A stretch of 64,000 nucleotides of DNA from Xanthomonas sp. XNM01 (GTDB lineage: Bacteria; Pseudomonadota; Gammaproteobacteria; Xanthomonadales; Xanthomonadaceae), in assembly GCF_014851915.1 (NCBI RefSeq), contig NZ_JACVAP010000005.1, forward strand, positions 124,001 through 188,000, in the 5' to 3' direction. Below are positions 26,066 through 34,993 of the stretch, in pieces. The first letter of the stretch is position 1. Each line of letters starts with the position of its first letter. Below the pieces are notes generated by a model that ran no database searches, was not told the DNA's origin, and saw nothing but the letters and a program-made list of their open reading frames with translations. The translations under genes and the position numbers were made by a program.

Positions 26066-28561
26066 ATGAACCCCGAAGACACCCTCGCCGCCGAGGCCGG
26101 TTCCCCCGCCGTCGCGGCTGCCGCCACCCCTACGACCCCGTCGGCTCCGGCCCAGACCGCGCCCGTCGCCGTCGACCCGTCAGACGTGGTGCCCACGCCC
26201 CGCCAGGCCTCCGCAATGCCCGCACAGATCGAAGAACAGAACGTCTCCACCTGGATCACCAAGGAAGCCGGCAACCGCCGGATGCCGTTCGAGCGCGAGC
26301 GCCTGGACCGCAGCATCGACCAGATCCACGCCGAATTCCCGCAGCTGGACATCGCCGACTACAAGCGCTCGGTGTTCGGTTTCATCGAGCGTAAGGACAG
26401 TGTCAACGCCGACGACCTGGTCGACCACCTGATCCGCGAGGCCGAGGCCCGCGTCGATCTGACCGCGCCGGAGTGGGAGTTCTTCGCCGCGCGCCTGTAC
26501 CTGCGCCGCCTGTACAAGCGCGCCAGCCGCAACCGTTTCTACGACGCCAGCCAGAAGTACGGCTCCTACGTCGGCCTGCAGGAATCGCTGGCCGACCGCA
26601 ACGTCTATTCCAACGACATCCTGCGCGCCTATTCCAAGGAAGAGCTGCAGGAAGCCGGGAAGATGATCGAGGCCGAGCGCGACAAGCTGTTCGCCTACAA
26701 CGGCCTGTACCTGCTGGCCACCCGCTACCTGGCCACCGACAACTCGCGCGGCGTGTTCGAGCTGCCGCAGGAGCGCTGGCTGACCATCGCCCTGTACCTG
26801 ATGCAGAACGAACTGGGCGCCGGCCGCGGCAACCGCGAGCGGCGCATGCAGCTGGTCGGCGAGGCCTACTGGGCGCTGTCCAACCTGTACATGACCGTGG
26901 CCACCCCGACGCTGCAGAACGCCGGCAAGGTCGGCGGCCAGCTGTCGAGCTGCTTCATCGACACCGTCGACGACAGCCTGCAGGGCATCTACGACTCCAA
27001 CACCGACATCGCCCGCGTCTCCAAGGGCGGCGGCGGCGTCGGCGCCTACATCGGCTACGTGCGCTCGTCCGGCTCGGCCATCCGTGGCGTGCCGAACTCG
27101 TCCGGCGGCGTGGTGCCGTGGATCAAGCAGCTCAACAACACCGCCGTCTCGGTGGACCAGCTGGGCCAGCGCAAGGGCGCGGTCGCGGTCTACCTGGACG
27201 TGTGGCACCGCGACATCGAGGCGTTCCTGGACCTGCGCCTGAACAACGGCGACCAGCGCCTGCGCGCGCACGACGTGTTCACCTCGGTCTGCATCCCCGA
27301 CATCTTCATGGAAGCGGTCGAGCGCCGCGGCGACTGGTACCTGTTCGATCCGCACGAAGTGAAGCGGGTCAAGGGCTGGTACCTGCAGGACTTCTTCGAC
27401 GAGAAGAAGGGCGACGTCAACGGCACCTTCCGGAAGAAGTACGAGGAGGTGGTCAACGACGAGCGGATCAGCCGCAAGACGATCAAGGCGATCGACATCT
27501 TCAAGCGGATCATGGTCAGCCAGCTGGAGACCGGCAACCCGTTCATGTTCTACCGGGACGAAGTGAACCGGAAGAACCCGAACAAGCACGCCGGCATGGT
27601 GTACTCGTCCAACCTGTGCACCGAAATCCTGCAGAACATGAGCCCCACGCGCATGATGCAGGAGATCATCTCGGGCAATCAGATCGTCACCACCAAGCAG
27701 GCCGGCGACTTCGTCGTCTGCAACCTGTCGTCGGTGAACCTGGGCCGCGCGGTGATCCCGCAGGAAGGCCAGGGCGACCTGATCACCGACGTGCTCGAGC
27801 GCCTGATCCCGATCCAGGTGCGCATGCTGGACAACGTGATCGACCTCAACGACCTGCCGGTCCCGCAGGCCACGATCACCAACCAGAAGTACCGCGCGAT
27901 CGGCCTGGGTACCTTCGGCTGGCACCACCTGCTGGCGCAGAAGGGCATCCACTGGAATTCGCCGGAAGCAGAGGACTTCAGCGACACCCTGTACGAGCGG
28001 ATCAACTTCCTGACCGTGCAGGCGTCGATGGAGCTGGCCAAGGAGAAGGGCACCTACACCGCCTTCCCGGGCAGCGACTGGCACACCGGCGCCTACTTCC
28101 GCGACCGCGACTACAACAGCCCGCAGTGGCTGGACCTGTCGGCGCAGGTGGCGGTCAACGGCGTGCGCAACGGCTGGCTGATGGCGGTGGCGCCGAACAT
28201 GTCGACCGCGCAGATCGCCGGCTCCACCGCGTCGATCGACCCGATCTACTCGGCGTTCTACTACGAGGAGAAGAAGGACTTCCGTCGTCCGGTCGCCGCG
28301 CCTGGCCTGTCGCTGGAAACCTGGCCGTACTACGAGAAGGGCGCCTACAAGGTCGACCAGTTCGCGTCGGTGCGCCAGAACGCGCGCCGCCAGCGCCACG
28401 TCGACCAGGCGATCAGCTTCAACTTCTACGTGCCCAGCACCATCCGCGCCAGCACCCTGCTGGACCTGCACATGACCGCCTGGCGCGAAGGCATGAAGAC
28501 CACGTACTACGTGCGTTCGAACGACATCGACATCGCCGAGTGCGAGTGGTGCAGCAGCTAA
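26066..28561 (+). CDS. nrdA: Ribonucleoside-diphosphate reductase, class Ia alpha subunit
   Basis: 831 residues. An A/P-rich, probably disordered leader (1-60) precedes an ATP-cone-like region (about 62-150, ITKEAGNRRMPFERERLDRSI). The catalytic core shows Cys296 in GGQLSSCFID, then Asn516, Cys518 and Glu520 in SNLCTEI, and Cys552 in VVCNLSS. The C-terminal redox pair is Cys826/Cys829 in CEWCSS. These correspond to the radical cysteine, the substrate dithiol and the thioredoxin-reduced tail of Escherichia coli NrdA. The enzyme makes dNDPs from NDPs. It is followed by nrdB, a flavodoxin and a thioredoxin, and preceded by NrdR-type boxes. Confidence 0.97.
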   Translation: MNPEDTLAAEAGSPAVAAAATPTTPSAPAQTAPVAVDPSDVVPTPRQASAMPAQIEEQNVSTWITKEAGNRRMPFERERLDRSIDQIHAEFPQLDIADYKRSVFGFIERKDSVNADDLVDHLIREAEARVDLTAPEWEFFAARLYLRRLYKRASRNRFYDASQKYGSYVGLQESLADRNVYSNDILRAYSKEELQEAGKMIEAERDKLFAYNGLYLLATRYLATDNSRGVFELPQERWLTIALYLMQNELGAGRGNRERRMQLVGEAYWALSNLYMTVATPTLQNAGKVGGQLSSCFIDTVDDSLQGIYDSNTDIARVSKGGGGVGAYIGYVRSSGSAIRGVPNSSGGVVPWIKQLNNTAVSVDQLGQRKGAVAVYLDVWHRDIEAFLDLRLNNGDQRLRAHDVFTSVCIPDIFMEAVERRGDWYLFDPHEVKRVKGWYLQDFFDEKKGDVNGTFRKKYEEVVNDERISRKTIKAIDIFKRIMVSQLETGNPFMFYRDEVNRKNPNKHAGMVYSSNLCTEILQNMSPTRMMQEIISGNQIVTTKQAGDFVVCNLSSVNLGRAVIPQEGQGDLITDVLERLIPIQVRMLDNVIDLNDLPVPQATITNQKYRAIGLGTFGWHHLLAQKGIHWNSPEAEDFSDTLYERINFLTVQASMELAKEKGTYTAFPGSDWHTGAYFRDRDYNSPQWLDLSAQVAVNGVRNGWLMAVAPNMSTAQIAGSTASIDPIYSAFYYEEKKDFRRPVAAPGLSLETWPYYEKGAYKVDQFASVRQNARRQRHVDQAISFNFYVPSTIRASTLLDLHMTAWREGMKTTYYVRSNDIDIAECEWCSS

Positions 28562-28666
28562 GCGCATTCGCGCTTAGCTTCCACGGTTTGCGACGCAAAC
28601 CGTGGACCCTGCTTCATCGGCATCCAGACCCCCGCGCCTTCGGCGCGCCCCCCTGACTCAGGGGGG
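28558..28666. repeat. Chain of four hairpins in the nrdA-nrdB gap
   Basis: Four perfect inverted repeats follow one another. CTAAGCG/CGCTTAG (28558-28577) includes the nrdA stop codon. CCACGGTTTGCG/CGCAAACCGTGG (28581-28605) has 12-base arms and one loop base. CGCGCC/GGCGCG (28633-28647) has a TTC loop. CCCCCCTGA/TCAGGGGGG (28648-28666) has one loop base and is followed by CTTTCC. The composition resembles a REP/BIME-like intergenic element. It could stabilise the nrdA mRNA or attenuate transcription into nrdB. Confidence 0.8.
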
Positions 28667-28736
28667 CTTTCCTCCAGATTGATGCGCCGCGACTTCGTCC
28701 AGTACGTGCGCGGCGCCCGGAACACGAGTAGAAGCC

Positions 28737-29780
28737 ATGTCCGCAACACCGCTTGATCGCATCAAGATCCTCGAGCCGCGCCATCCGAACCGGTCGACCG
28801 GCATCATCAACGGCAAGACCAGCGGCATCCTCAACTGGAACGACATCCCGTACCCGTCCTTCTATCGGGCGTACAAGGAGCTGTCGACCAACTTCTGGAT
28901 CCCGGACGAGGTCGACATGAAGGGCGACGCCAAGCAGTACGGCGAGCTCTCGGCGCGCGAGAAGAACGCCTACGATTCGATCATCGGCCTGCTGGCCACG
29001 CTTGACTCGCCGCAGACGCGCTTCATCTACAACGTCGCCGAGTACATCACCGACCCGGCCGCGCACGCCAACGCCGCGATCATCGGCCAGCAGGAAGTGA
29101 TCCACAACGAGAGCTACAGCTACGTGCTGGCCTCGATCACCGACCTGCAGAACCAGAACCGCGTGTTCGAGATCGCGCGCACGCACCCGACCATCCTCAA
29201 GCGCAATGCGCCGATCATGGAGTCCTACAACGACTTCATGCGCGAGAAGACCGCCGAGACGCTGCTGCGTTCGCTGATCCAGTCCTCGATCCTGGAGGGC
29301 ATCAACTTCTATTCCGGCTTCGCCTACTTCTACAACCTGGTCCGCCAGAACCGGATGACCGGTACCGGCAAGATCATCAGCTTCATCAACCGCGACGAAC
29401 TGGCCCACACCAAGTTCATCAGCGAGGTGATCCGCGCCATCATCGGTGAGAACCCGGAGCTGCAGACCAACGAACTGACCGACTACGTGCACAAGGCCTT
29501 CGCCCACGCGATCGACCTGGAAGTGGAGTGGACGGGCGAAGTGCTCGACGGCATCGACGGCATCGACGTCGACGAGATGATCCGCTACGTGAAGTACCGC
29601 GCCAACAAGATGTCCGGCATGCTCGGCATCGAGAAGCTGTACTCGGAGACCACCGACAACGTGATGCCGTGGATCAAGGCCTACGCCGACAACTTCACCG
29701 AGACCAAGACCGACTTCTTCGAGATGCGCAATGCGTCGTACAAGAAGACCAACTCGGACAACGGCTTCGACGACCTGTAA
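28737..29780 (+). CDS. nrdB: Ribonucleoside-diphosphate reductase, class Ia beta subunit
   Basis: 347 residues. The iron and radical motif is EVIHNESY: Glu120, His123 and Tyr127 line up with Glu115, His118 and the radical Tyr122 of Escherichia coli NrdB. The first ligand is the aspartate in LLATLDSPQ. The second half supplies LEGINFYSGF and NRDELAHTKFI for the remaining glutamates and histidine. A tyrosine at the radical position marks it as class Ia/Ib rather than Ic. It lies 175 bases after nrdA across the hairpin chain and should be co-transcribed. Confidence 0.97.
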   Translation: MSATPLDRIKILEPRHPNRSTGIINGKTSGILNWNDIPYPSFYRAYKELSTNFWIPDEVDMKGDAKQYGELSAREKNAYDSIIGLLATLDSPQTRFIYNVAEYITDPAAHANAAIIGQQEVIHNESYSYVLASITDLQNQNRVFEIARTHPTILKRNAPIMESYNDFMREKTAETLLRSLIQSSILEGINFYSGFAYFYNLVRQNRMTGTGKIISFINRDELAHTKFISEVIRAIIGENPELQTNELTDYVHKAFAHAIDLEVEWTGEVLDGIDGIDVDEMIRYVKYRANKMSGMLGIEKLYSETTDNVMPWIKAYADNFTETKTDFFEMRNASYKKTNSDNGFDDL

Positions 29781-29792
29781 AAGGCAGTCAAT

Positions 29793-29839
29793 GGAGAAGG
29801 GTGAATGGCCAGACAGGGCCGCTGCCGTTCCCCTTCTCC
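29793..29839 (+). other. Inverted repeat between nrdB and the flavodoxin gene
   Basis: Perfect 9-base arms GGAGAAGGG and CCCTTCTCC are separated by 29 bases that contain a smaller GGCC stem. There is no T run. It may sequester translation signals or mark a processing site between nrdB and the downstream gene. Confidence 0.5.
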
Positions 29840-29867
29840 GGTTTCGTCTTCTCCAGTGACGGCTTCC

Positions 29868-30353
29868 ATGAACATCCTGATCGCCTTCGCTTCGCTCAGC
29901 GGCAACACCCGCGATGTCGCCCGCGCGATCCGCGCGCGCTGCGAGGACGCGGGGCACACGGTGGCATGGTTGGAGACCGGCGTGCAGACCCTGGCCGACG
30001 TGGCGCCGGACCCGCACGGCTTCGACCTGTTCCTGCTTGGCGCCTGGACCGACAACGCCGGGCGCACGCCCAGCGAGATGAAGCACTTCATCGCCGAGCT
30101 GGTCGCCGCGCGCGGCAAGCCGCCGCGGGTGGCGGTGTTCGGCACCGGTGAGACCCAGTGGGGGCAGGAGTATTATTGCGGGGCCGTGCACCGCATGGCG
30201 GTGTTCTTCGACAGCCCGTTCCCGCGTCTGCTGATCGAGCAGATGCCCCATGGCGACCGCGACGCGCGCGCGATCGTCGAATGGACCGACCAGGTCCTGT
30301 CCCTTTGCAAGACCGATGACCCCGATGCAGACCATTACCGCCACGTCGCCTGA
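29868..30353 (+). CDS. Flavodoxin linked to ribonucleotide reductase
   Basis: 161 residues. The FMN phosphate loop is SLSGNTRDVA near residue 9, and flavin-stacking segments are GAWTDNAGRTP and GTGETQWGQEYYCG. It sits directly behind nrdB and its 3' end overlaps the thioredoxin gene by 38 bases, so it belongs to the nrd operon. The place suggests supply of electrons for assembly or repair of the NrdB radical cofactor, as NrdI does in class Ib systems, though this protein is a flavodoxin of ordinary type. The role is inferred from position. Confidence 0.88.
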   Translation: MNILIAFASLSGNTRDVARAIRARCEDAGHTVAWLETGVQTLADVAPDPHGFDLFLLGAWTDNAGRTPSEMKHFIAELVAARGKPPRVAVFGTGETQWGQEYYCGAVHRMAVFFDSPFPRLLIEQMPHGDRDARAIVEWTDQVLSLCKTDDPDADHYRHVA

Positions 30354-30651
30354 CGAGTACACCGCCGCCTTGGCCGCGCATCCGCGCCTGCTGGTGGATT
30401 TCCACAAGGACAACTGCCCCGGCTGCAAGATGCTGGAGATGTCGCTGCAGAAGTTCGCCGCCACCGAGGCCGCCAACGGCGTGGTCCTGCTCAAGGTGAA
30501 GATGGAGACCGTCGGCGAGGAGCTGTTCCGTGGCCTCGGCCTGCGCCAGACCCCGACCCTTGCGGTCTTCAAGGAAGGCGCCGAAGTGGCGCGCCTGCCC
30601 GGCTTCCAGAGCCCGGCCCAGGTCGAGAGCGCGGTCGGCACGCACCTGTAA
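30316..30651 (+). CDS. Thioredoxin-family protein of the nrd operon
   Basis: 111 residues with one thioredoxin fold. The active site is CPGC (Cys34, Cys37) in KDNCPGCKMLE, with the cis-proline region RQTPTLAVFKEG. It lacks a signal peptide, so it is cytosolic. It overlaps the flavodoxin gene by 38 bases; a second ATG at 30325 is also possible. Location suggests that it reduces the C-terminal cysteine pair of NrdA. The site CPGC differs from the usual CGPC, so its redox potential may differ. Confidence 0.9.
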   Translation: MTPMQTITATSPDEYTAALAAHPRLLVDFHKDNCPGCKMLEMSLQKFAATEAANGVVLLKVKMETVGEELFRGLGLRQTPTLAVFKEGAEVARLPGFQSPAQVESAVGTHL

Positions 30652-30787
30652 TCGCAGCCGCCTTGTCCGCGCGGCCCCGGGCCGCAGCGGGCTCGCGGTG
30701 ACAGACCGCTCCGGGCATTTCGCGACGTGCTGCGATGCGGTGACGCCTCCGCTTGAAGCGGCCTCCGGCACGGCGCTCTAATGGCCC

Positions 30788-32071
30788 ATGCCACGCCACC
30801 CTGCCGATGCCGTCCTGCACCGCTCGCGCCGCCACCTGCTGGGCGCCTGCTTGGGCGGGGCCGCGCTGGGCCTCCTTCCGCGTGCCGCCCTCGCCGTGCT
30901 GCCTGCAGGCGAGCGAGGGAGCTGGGTGCCTTCCGCCGATCTGCTGGCCGACCTGCCGCGGCAGATGCACGCGCTGGGCGTCCCCGGCGTCGGTATCGCG
31001 GTGGTGGAGGGGGGCGAGCTGGTCTGGTCGCAGGGCTTCGGCCTGCTGCACGCCGGCCGCGATGCACCCGTGACGGACGGCACGCTGTTCGAGATCGCCT
31101 CGCTGAGCAAGCCGGTGTTCGCCTACCTGGTGCTGCAGCTGGTCGATCGTGGCGAGCTGGCGCTGGACCAGCCACTGGTCGACACCCTGCGCCCCGAGTA
31201 CCTCGGCGGCGCTGGCCCCGCGGCCATCTGGGCCGAGGCGATCACCGCGCGCGACGTGCTGCGCCACTCCACCGGTCTGCCGAACTGGCGCGCCGATCCT
31301 GCACGCGAGCGGCTGGTACCGATGGCAGCGCCCGGCACGCGCATCGACTACTCCGGCGAGGCCTTCGTCTGGCTGCAGCGCGTGGTCGAGACGATCACCG
31401 GCGAGAGCCTGGACCGGACCATGCAGCGGCTGCTGTTCGGGCCGGCAGGCATGCGCGACAGCAGCTACGGCTGGAGCGCGGCGCTGGGCGCGCGCTCGGT
31501 GTACGGACATGCCGCGCCGGACGTTCCCGGCAAGGAGCTGCCGCAGCAGCTCCTGCGCGAGCAGTGGCAGGCCGCGCAGCCGGTGGCCGAGCGGATCGGC
31601 AGGCCATTGTCGGACTGGCGCTACGAGGACGCGGCGCGGGCATTGCCCGAAGTCCTGGCCGGCGCGCCGGAGGGACTGGTCCACTGGCCCGGCGACATCG
31701 TCGCCAATGCGGCCGCCAGCCTGCGCTGCTCGGTGGCCGACTACGCCCGTTTCTTGGCGCTGATGGTGCATGCGCGCCGCGCGGACTGGGAACTGCGGCC
31801 GGCCACGCGCATGGCGATGTTGCAGCCGCAGATCGAGATCCCCGGACGCTGGAGCGAGAAGACCCTGGGCTGGAACCTGGAAGCGACCACCGCCGGACCG
31901 GTGTTCTTCCACGCCGGCAGCAACGGCGGCATCTTCAAGAACTTCGCCATCGGCGATGCGCGCCGCCAGCGTGCCCTGGTGGTGGCGACCAACGCCGCCC
32001 AGGGCAACCTGCTGTACCGGCGCGTGGTACGCGCGGCCACCGGGATCGACCTGCTCGCCTTCGACGTCTGA
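30788..32071 (+). CDS. Serine hydrolase, class C beta-lactamase family, Tat-exported
   Basis: 427 residues. The N-terminus SRRHLLGACLGGAALG is a twin-arginine signal. The catalytic SxxK is SLSK at residues 105-108, the second motif is DYSGEAF (Tyr-Ser-Gly), and HAGS near the C-terminus replaces KTG. This group contains penicillin-binding-protein-like esterases and peptidases as well as lactamases; resistance should not be assumed. It is preceded by a 136-base gap from the nrd operon and has its own start. Confidence 0.9.
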   Translation: MPRHPADAVLHRSRRHLLGACLGGAALGLLPRAALAVLPAGERGSWVPSADLLADLPRQMHALGVPGVGIAVVEGGELVWSQGFGLLHAGRDAPVTDGTLFEIASLSKPVFAYLVLQLVDRGELALDQPLVDTLRPEYLGGAGPAAIWAEAITARDVLRHSTGLPNWRADPARERLVPMAAPGTRIDYSGEAFVWLQRVVETITGESLDRTMQRLLFGPAGMRDSSYGWSAALGARSVYGHAAPDVPGKELPQQLLREQWQAAQPVAERIGRPLSDWRYEDAARALPEVLAGAPEGLVHWPGDIVANAAASLRCSVADYARFLALMVHARRADWELRPATRMAMLQPQIEIPGRWSEKTLGWNLEATTAGPVFFHAGSNGGIFKNFAIGDARRQRALVVATNAAQGNLLYRRVVRAATGIDLLAFDV

Positions 32072-32337
32072 GCACCGGCGGGAGGCGGCACCGGGTGCGC
32101 GTGCATCGGCCGCCGCGTACGCGCCGATCCGGCATCGCCTGCACGGACGTGGCGCCGTCGATCGGTCGGTCACGGGCCTGCCCGGCAGGCGACGCGCGGA
32201 GGCCTGCCGGCCGCCTGAGCACGCCAGCGGCAGGCCATGCGTGCCGCGCCTTCGGCAGTCGCGACGGGCGCGCAGCGATCTTCCCGCCATGCCGGCATGC
32301 GCTACGCTGCCGCGATCCTCCCCTGCCGGACCGCGCC

Positions 32338-32739
32338 ATGAGCGACGCCCCGACCCCCGAAACCCCGCCGACCGAGGCGCGGTTGCTGCACATGGTCTTC
32401 CCCGACCACACCAACCACCTGGGCACGCTGTTCGGCGGCCAGGCGCTGGCGTGGATGGACATGGCCGCCTTCATCGCCGCCTCGCGCTACGCGCGCACGA
32501 CCGTGGTCACCGCACGCTCGGAACAGGTCGATTTCAACCTGCCGATCCACAAGGGCGACCTGGTCGAAGTGATCGCACGCGTGGTCAAGGTCGGCCGCAG
32601 CTCGATGCACGTCGATGTCGACGTGATCACCGAGGACCTGCTCAGCGGTGAGCGCAAGCTGTGCACGCGCGGGCACTTCGTGATGATCGCGTTGGATCCG
32701 CTGGGCCGGCCGACCGCGGCACCGCCGTTGCCGGCCTGA
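32338..32739 (+). CDS. Acyl-CoA thioesterase, hotdog fold
   Basis: 133 residues with one hotdog domain. The signature HTNHLGTLFGGQALAWMDMAA carries the catalytic acidic residue in the central helix. RSSMHVDVDV and the substrate strand SEQVDFNLPIHKGDLVEV are also conserved. It resembles YciA-type broad-range acyl-CoA hydrolases. ATG 32338 opens with a short flexible leader. It is preceded by a 266-base spacer in which I see nothing. Confidence 0.92.
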   Translation: MSDAPTPETPPTEARLLHMVFPDHTNHLGTLFGGQALAWMDMAAFIAASRYARTTVVTARSEQVDFNLPIHKGDLVEVIARVVKVGRSSMHVDVDVITEDLLSGERKLCTRGHFVMIALDPLGRPTAAPPLPA

Positions 32740-32946
32740 GCACAGCCTCAACGGTCTGCGCGGTATCACGCGCCTCGAAGTCCGCTTCATGGCGTGTCTG
32801 ATCCGATGGAGATACGCGTCTGATGTCCGATGCATCGCTGTTCGCCGGCAGATTCCGATCGAAGCGAAGCAACGACCATCGATGCATGGAGCCAGCGCCG
32901 TCGTCGGCTTACCATCGCCGCCTCCTTTCTGGCTTCCGAACCTTTC

Positions 32947-33201
32947 ATGGACGACACGCCGCGCATGACCAACCTGTTCCTGCAACTGGGGCTGGAGGCC
33001 GATGAGCAATCCATCGCCGGATTCATCGTCGATCACCAGCTGCCGACCGAGCTGTCGATTCTCGAGGCGCCGTTCTGGAACGAGGGCCAGCGCCAGTTCC
33101 TGGCCGAGCAGCTCAAGGCCGATGCGGCGTGGACGATCGTCATCGATCAGCTCAACGAATACCTGCACGAGGATGCCGTCAGGCGCCGCACGGGGCTCTG
33201 A
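32947..33201 (+). CDS. DUF2789 family protein, 84 aa
   Basis: The short sequence fits DUF2789 along its whole length, with LFLQLGLEADEQSIAGFIVDH and AQ-type FWNEGQRQFL segments followed by DQLNEYLHED. It is a small soluble helical protein of unknown function. The codon use matches its neighbours. It is probably monocistronic. Confidence 0.85.
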   Translation: MDDTPRMTNLFLQLGLEADEQSIAGFIVDHQLPTELSILEAPFWNEGQRQFLAEQLKADAAWTIVIDQLNEYLHEDAVRRRTGL

Positions 33202-33281
33202 TCCGGCTTGGCCGGCATGGCCGTACCGCGGCCCCGGCGTGGCGGTATGCTGCGGCGATCACCGCCCGCCGGAGCACATCG

Positions 33282-33593
33282 ATGTCAGCCCGCATCCGCA
33301 TGCCAGTTCTGTACGCAAGCAGTGCCGTCGGTCTCGGGCTGCTGCTCGTTGGCTGTGTCAGCGACCCGGGCCCACGCATCTCCGGCAGCGGTCAGTGCCG
33401 TGATGCGACGCTGGGCTGGGCGGTGGGCCAGCCGGGCGACGAGGCGACGCTGCGGCGGCTTTCCAGCGAAAGCGGCGCCGGCCTGGTCAATCCGGTGGGT
33501 CCCGGCAGCGCGTTGCGGCACGACAGCCGCAGCGACCGGTTGCGTGTGTACCTGGATGCGGACAACCGGATCACCGCCGCGCGCTGCGAGTAG
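33282..33593 (+). CDS. I78-family peptidase inhibitor lipoprotein
   Basis: 103 residues. The signal peptide ends in LLVGC. The mature part has the I78 pattern: a first cysteine (GQCRDATLGWAVGQP), a central arginine/histidine loop (SALRHDSRSDRLRVYLD), and a final cysteine in ITAARCE. Members inhibit serine proteases in the periplasm. GGAG lies nine bases before ATG 33282. It is convergent with a small gene on the minus strand. Confidence 0.85.
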   Translation: MSARIRMPVLYASSAVGLGLLLVGCVSDPGPRISGSGQCRDATLGWAVGQPGDEATLRRLSSESGAGLVNPVGPGSALRHDSRSDRLRVYLDADNRITAARCE

Positions 33594-33611
33594 GCGGCGC
33601 GAACCGTGCGG

Positions 33612-33824
33612 TCAGCCGCTGTCGCGGCCCTGTGCGCTGCGTTGCGCCTGTCGCGCTTCCCACGCAGTCAGATCCAACCGGTACTGCGCCATCGCCTCGG
33701 CGTGCAGATCGTGGACGCAGATCGGACAGCCACTGTCGCAGCACTCACTGGGGAGCGGTGCATCGGGTGCGACCGGTCGCGGATCAGTGTCGTCGGGCGC
33801 GATCGGTGGGTGCGGGGTCTTCAT
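33612..33824 (-). CDS. Oxidoreductase-like-domain protein, 70 aa
   Basis: Short protein with the cysteine-rich signature ECCDSGCPICVHDLH (CCxSGCxxCV), diagnostic of the oxidoreductase-like N-terminal domain (PF09791). The proline/aspartate-rich N-terminal half is probably disordered. Function is unknown; cysteine spacing suggests a metal or Fe-S site. It is convergent with the I78 gene. Confidence 0.82.
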   Translation of the reverse strand: MKTPHPPIAPDDTDPRPVAPDAPLPSECCDSGCPICVHDLHAEAMAQYRLDLTAWEARQAQRSAQGRDSG

Positions 33825-34128
33825 TGCCCGCGCAGCGTAGCAGCGTGCAGCTGAGCGGAGGCATGCCCGTGCAGGCGATGCCACCTGTTTCCGGGCCGCT
33901 GTTCCCGGATGCGTCCGGTGATCCGTCGCGTTTCTCCGTTGAGCGGGCGTGCGCCGCATGCAGGCGCCTGTACCCGGCAGGGTGTCGCTGCGGTGCTGTG
34001 CGCACCTGCGGCACCGCGGCGGTGTGGAACAGGCGAAACTGTCCAAACGGCAGTGTTCGTGGCCGGTGCATCGGTGCGCTACATGTGGCTGTTCTATCAA
34101 GCAGCGTGCCCGCTGCTGCAGCCTGCGC
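33825..34128. other. Gene-free spacer of about 300 bases
   Basis: It lies between the oxidoreductase-like gene and pncA, both on the minus strand. No gene or repeat is clear. Confidence 0.4.
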
Positions 34129-34773
34129 TCATCCGTCGATCGCGATACCGGCGGCGTCCAGCGCGTCGCGGGTCGGCGCATCGCCGTCCGGGCTCACCGG
34201 CCGCGTCAGCGACCACAGGAAACGGACCCGGAACCCGGCCGCCAGCGCGTCCTGCGCGGTCCACAGCACGCAGTAGTCGCGCGCCAGGCCGCAGACATGC
34301 ACCTCGGCGATGCCGCGTTCGTGCAGCCAGCCGGCCAGGCCGGTCGGTGGCCGCGTGCCGTCGGGGCCGTGGTTCTCGCGGAAGCCGCTGTAGGAGTCGA
34401 CCTGCGGCGTGCCGCCCTTGCGCAGCACCAGGTCCAGCGGCGTCCAGTCCACGCGCGGGTCCAGTGCAGCGCCGGGCGTGCCCTGCACGCAGTGATCCGG
34501 CCACAGCGTCTGCGGATGGCCATGCAGCGTGATCTGTTCGAACGGCTGGCGCCCCCGATGCTGGCTGGCGAACGAGGCGTGCGTGGCCGGATGCCAGTCC
34601 TGGGTCGCGACCACGGTGCGATAGCGGCGTGCGCGCAGCAGGGCGTCGATGCCCGCAACGATCGCATCGCCGTCATGGCAGGGCAGCGCGCCGCCGGGCA
34701 TGAAATCCGGCTGCAGGTCCACGACGATCAGCGCGGTGTCGTTGGAGGGCATGGTCGTGACCGGGTCGTGCAT
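34129..34773 (-). CDS. pncA: Nicotinamidase/pyrazinamidase
   Basis: 214 residues. The catalytic triad of the isochorismatase-like fold is visible: Asp in VVDLQPDFMPGGAL, Lys in LRKGGTPQVDSYSGF, and Cys in GLARDYCVLWTA. The metal-binding DWHPATH is also present. It converts nicotinamide to nicotinate in NAD salvage. The start at 34773 (MHDPVT) or an internal ATG at 34752 (MPSNDTA) are both possible; neither has a strong ribosome site. Confidence 0.94.
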   Translation of the reverse strand: MHDPVTTMPSNDTALIVVDLQPDFMPGGALPCHDGDAIVAGIDALLRARRYRTVVATQDWHPATHASFASQHRGRQPFEQITLHGHPQTLWPDHCVQGTPGAALDPRVDWTPLDLVLRKGGTPQVDSYSGFRENHGPDGTRPPTGLAGWLHERGIAEVHVCGLARDYCVLWTAQDALAAGFRVRFLWSLTRPVSPDGDAPTRDALDAAGIAIDG

Positions 34774-34940
34774 GGCGGGGTGTCATCGCGGGACGAGCCG
34801 GCATGCTGGCATGTCGCCGCGGCGAAGACGAGTGCGGATGCATCCGCGCTGCTTGCACGCCCATGGGCGCGCGGATGCCGTTGCACGCGTTTCACAGGGC
34901 GGCGATGCGACGCGCGCGTGGACCAGCCCGCGGCAGACAT

Positions 34941-34969
34941 GGAAAGGCCGGCACAGGGCCGGCCTTTCC
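34941..34969. terminator. Hairpin terminator after the aldolase gene
   Basis: Perfect 12-base arms GGAAAGGCCGGC and GCCGGCCTTTCC with a five-base loop, ending in CTTTCC on both strands. It lies 25 bases past the stop of the class I aldolase gene. Confidence 0.8.
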
Positions 34970-34993
34970 GCAGCGGTCGGCGGGCGTCGGACC

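Noticed and set aside
26180-28567. A 795-codon open frame on the minus strand, antisense to nrdA
   Set aside because: It is the mirror of a highly biased GC-rich gene; nrdA has all catalytic motifs, and this frame has none.
30788-32071. Serine hydrolase as an antibiotic-resistance beta-lactamase
   Set aside because: The YSG and HAG variants and lack of a regulator nearby fit esterase/peptidase relatives as well; resistance cannot be claimed.
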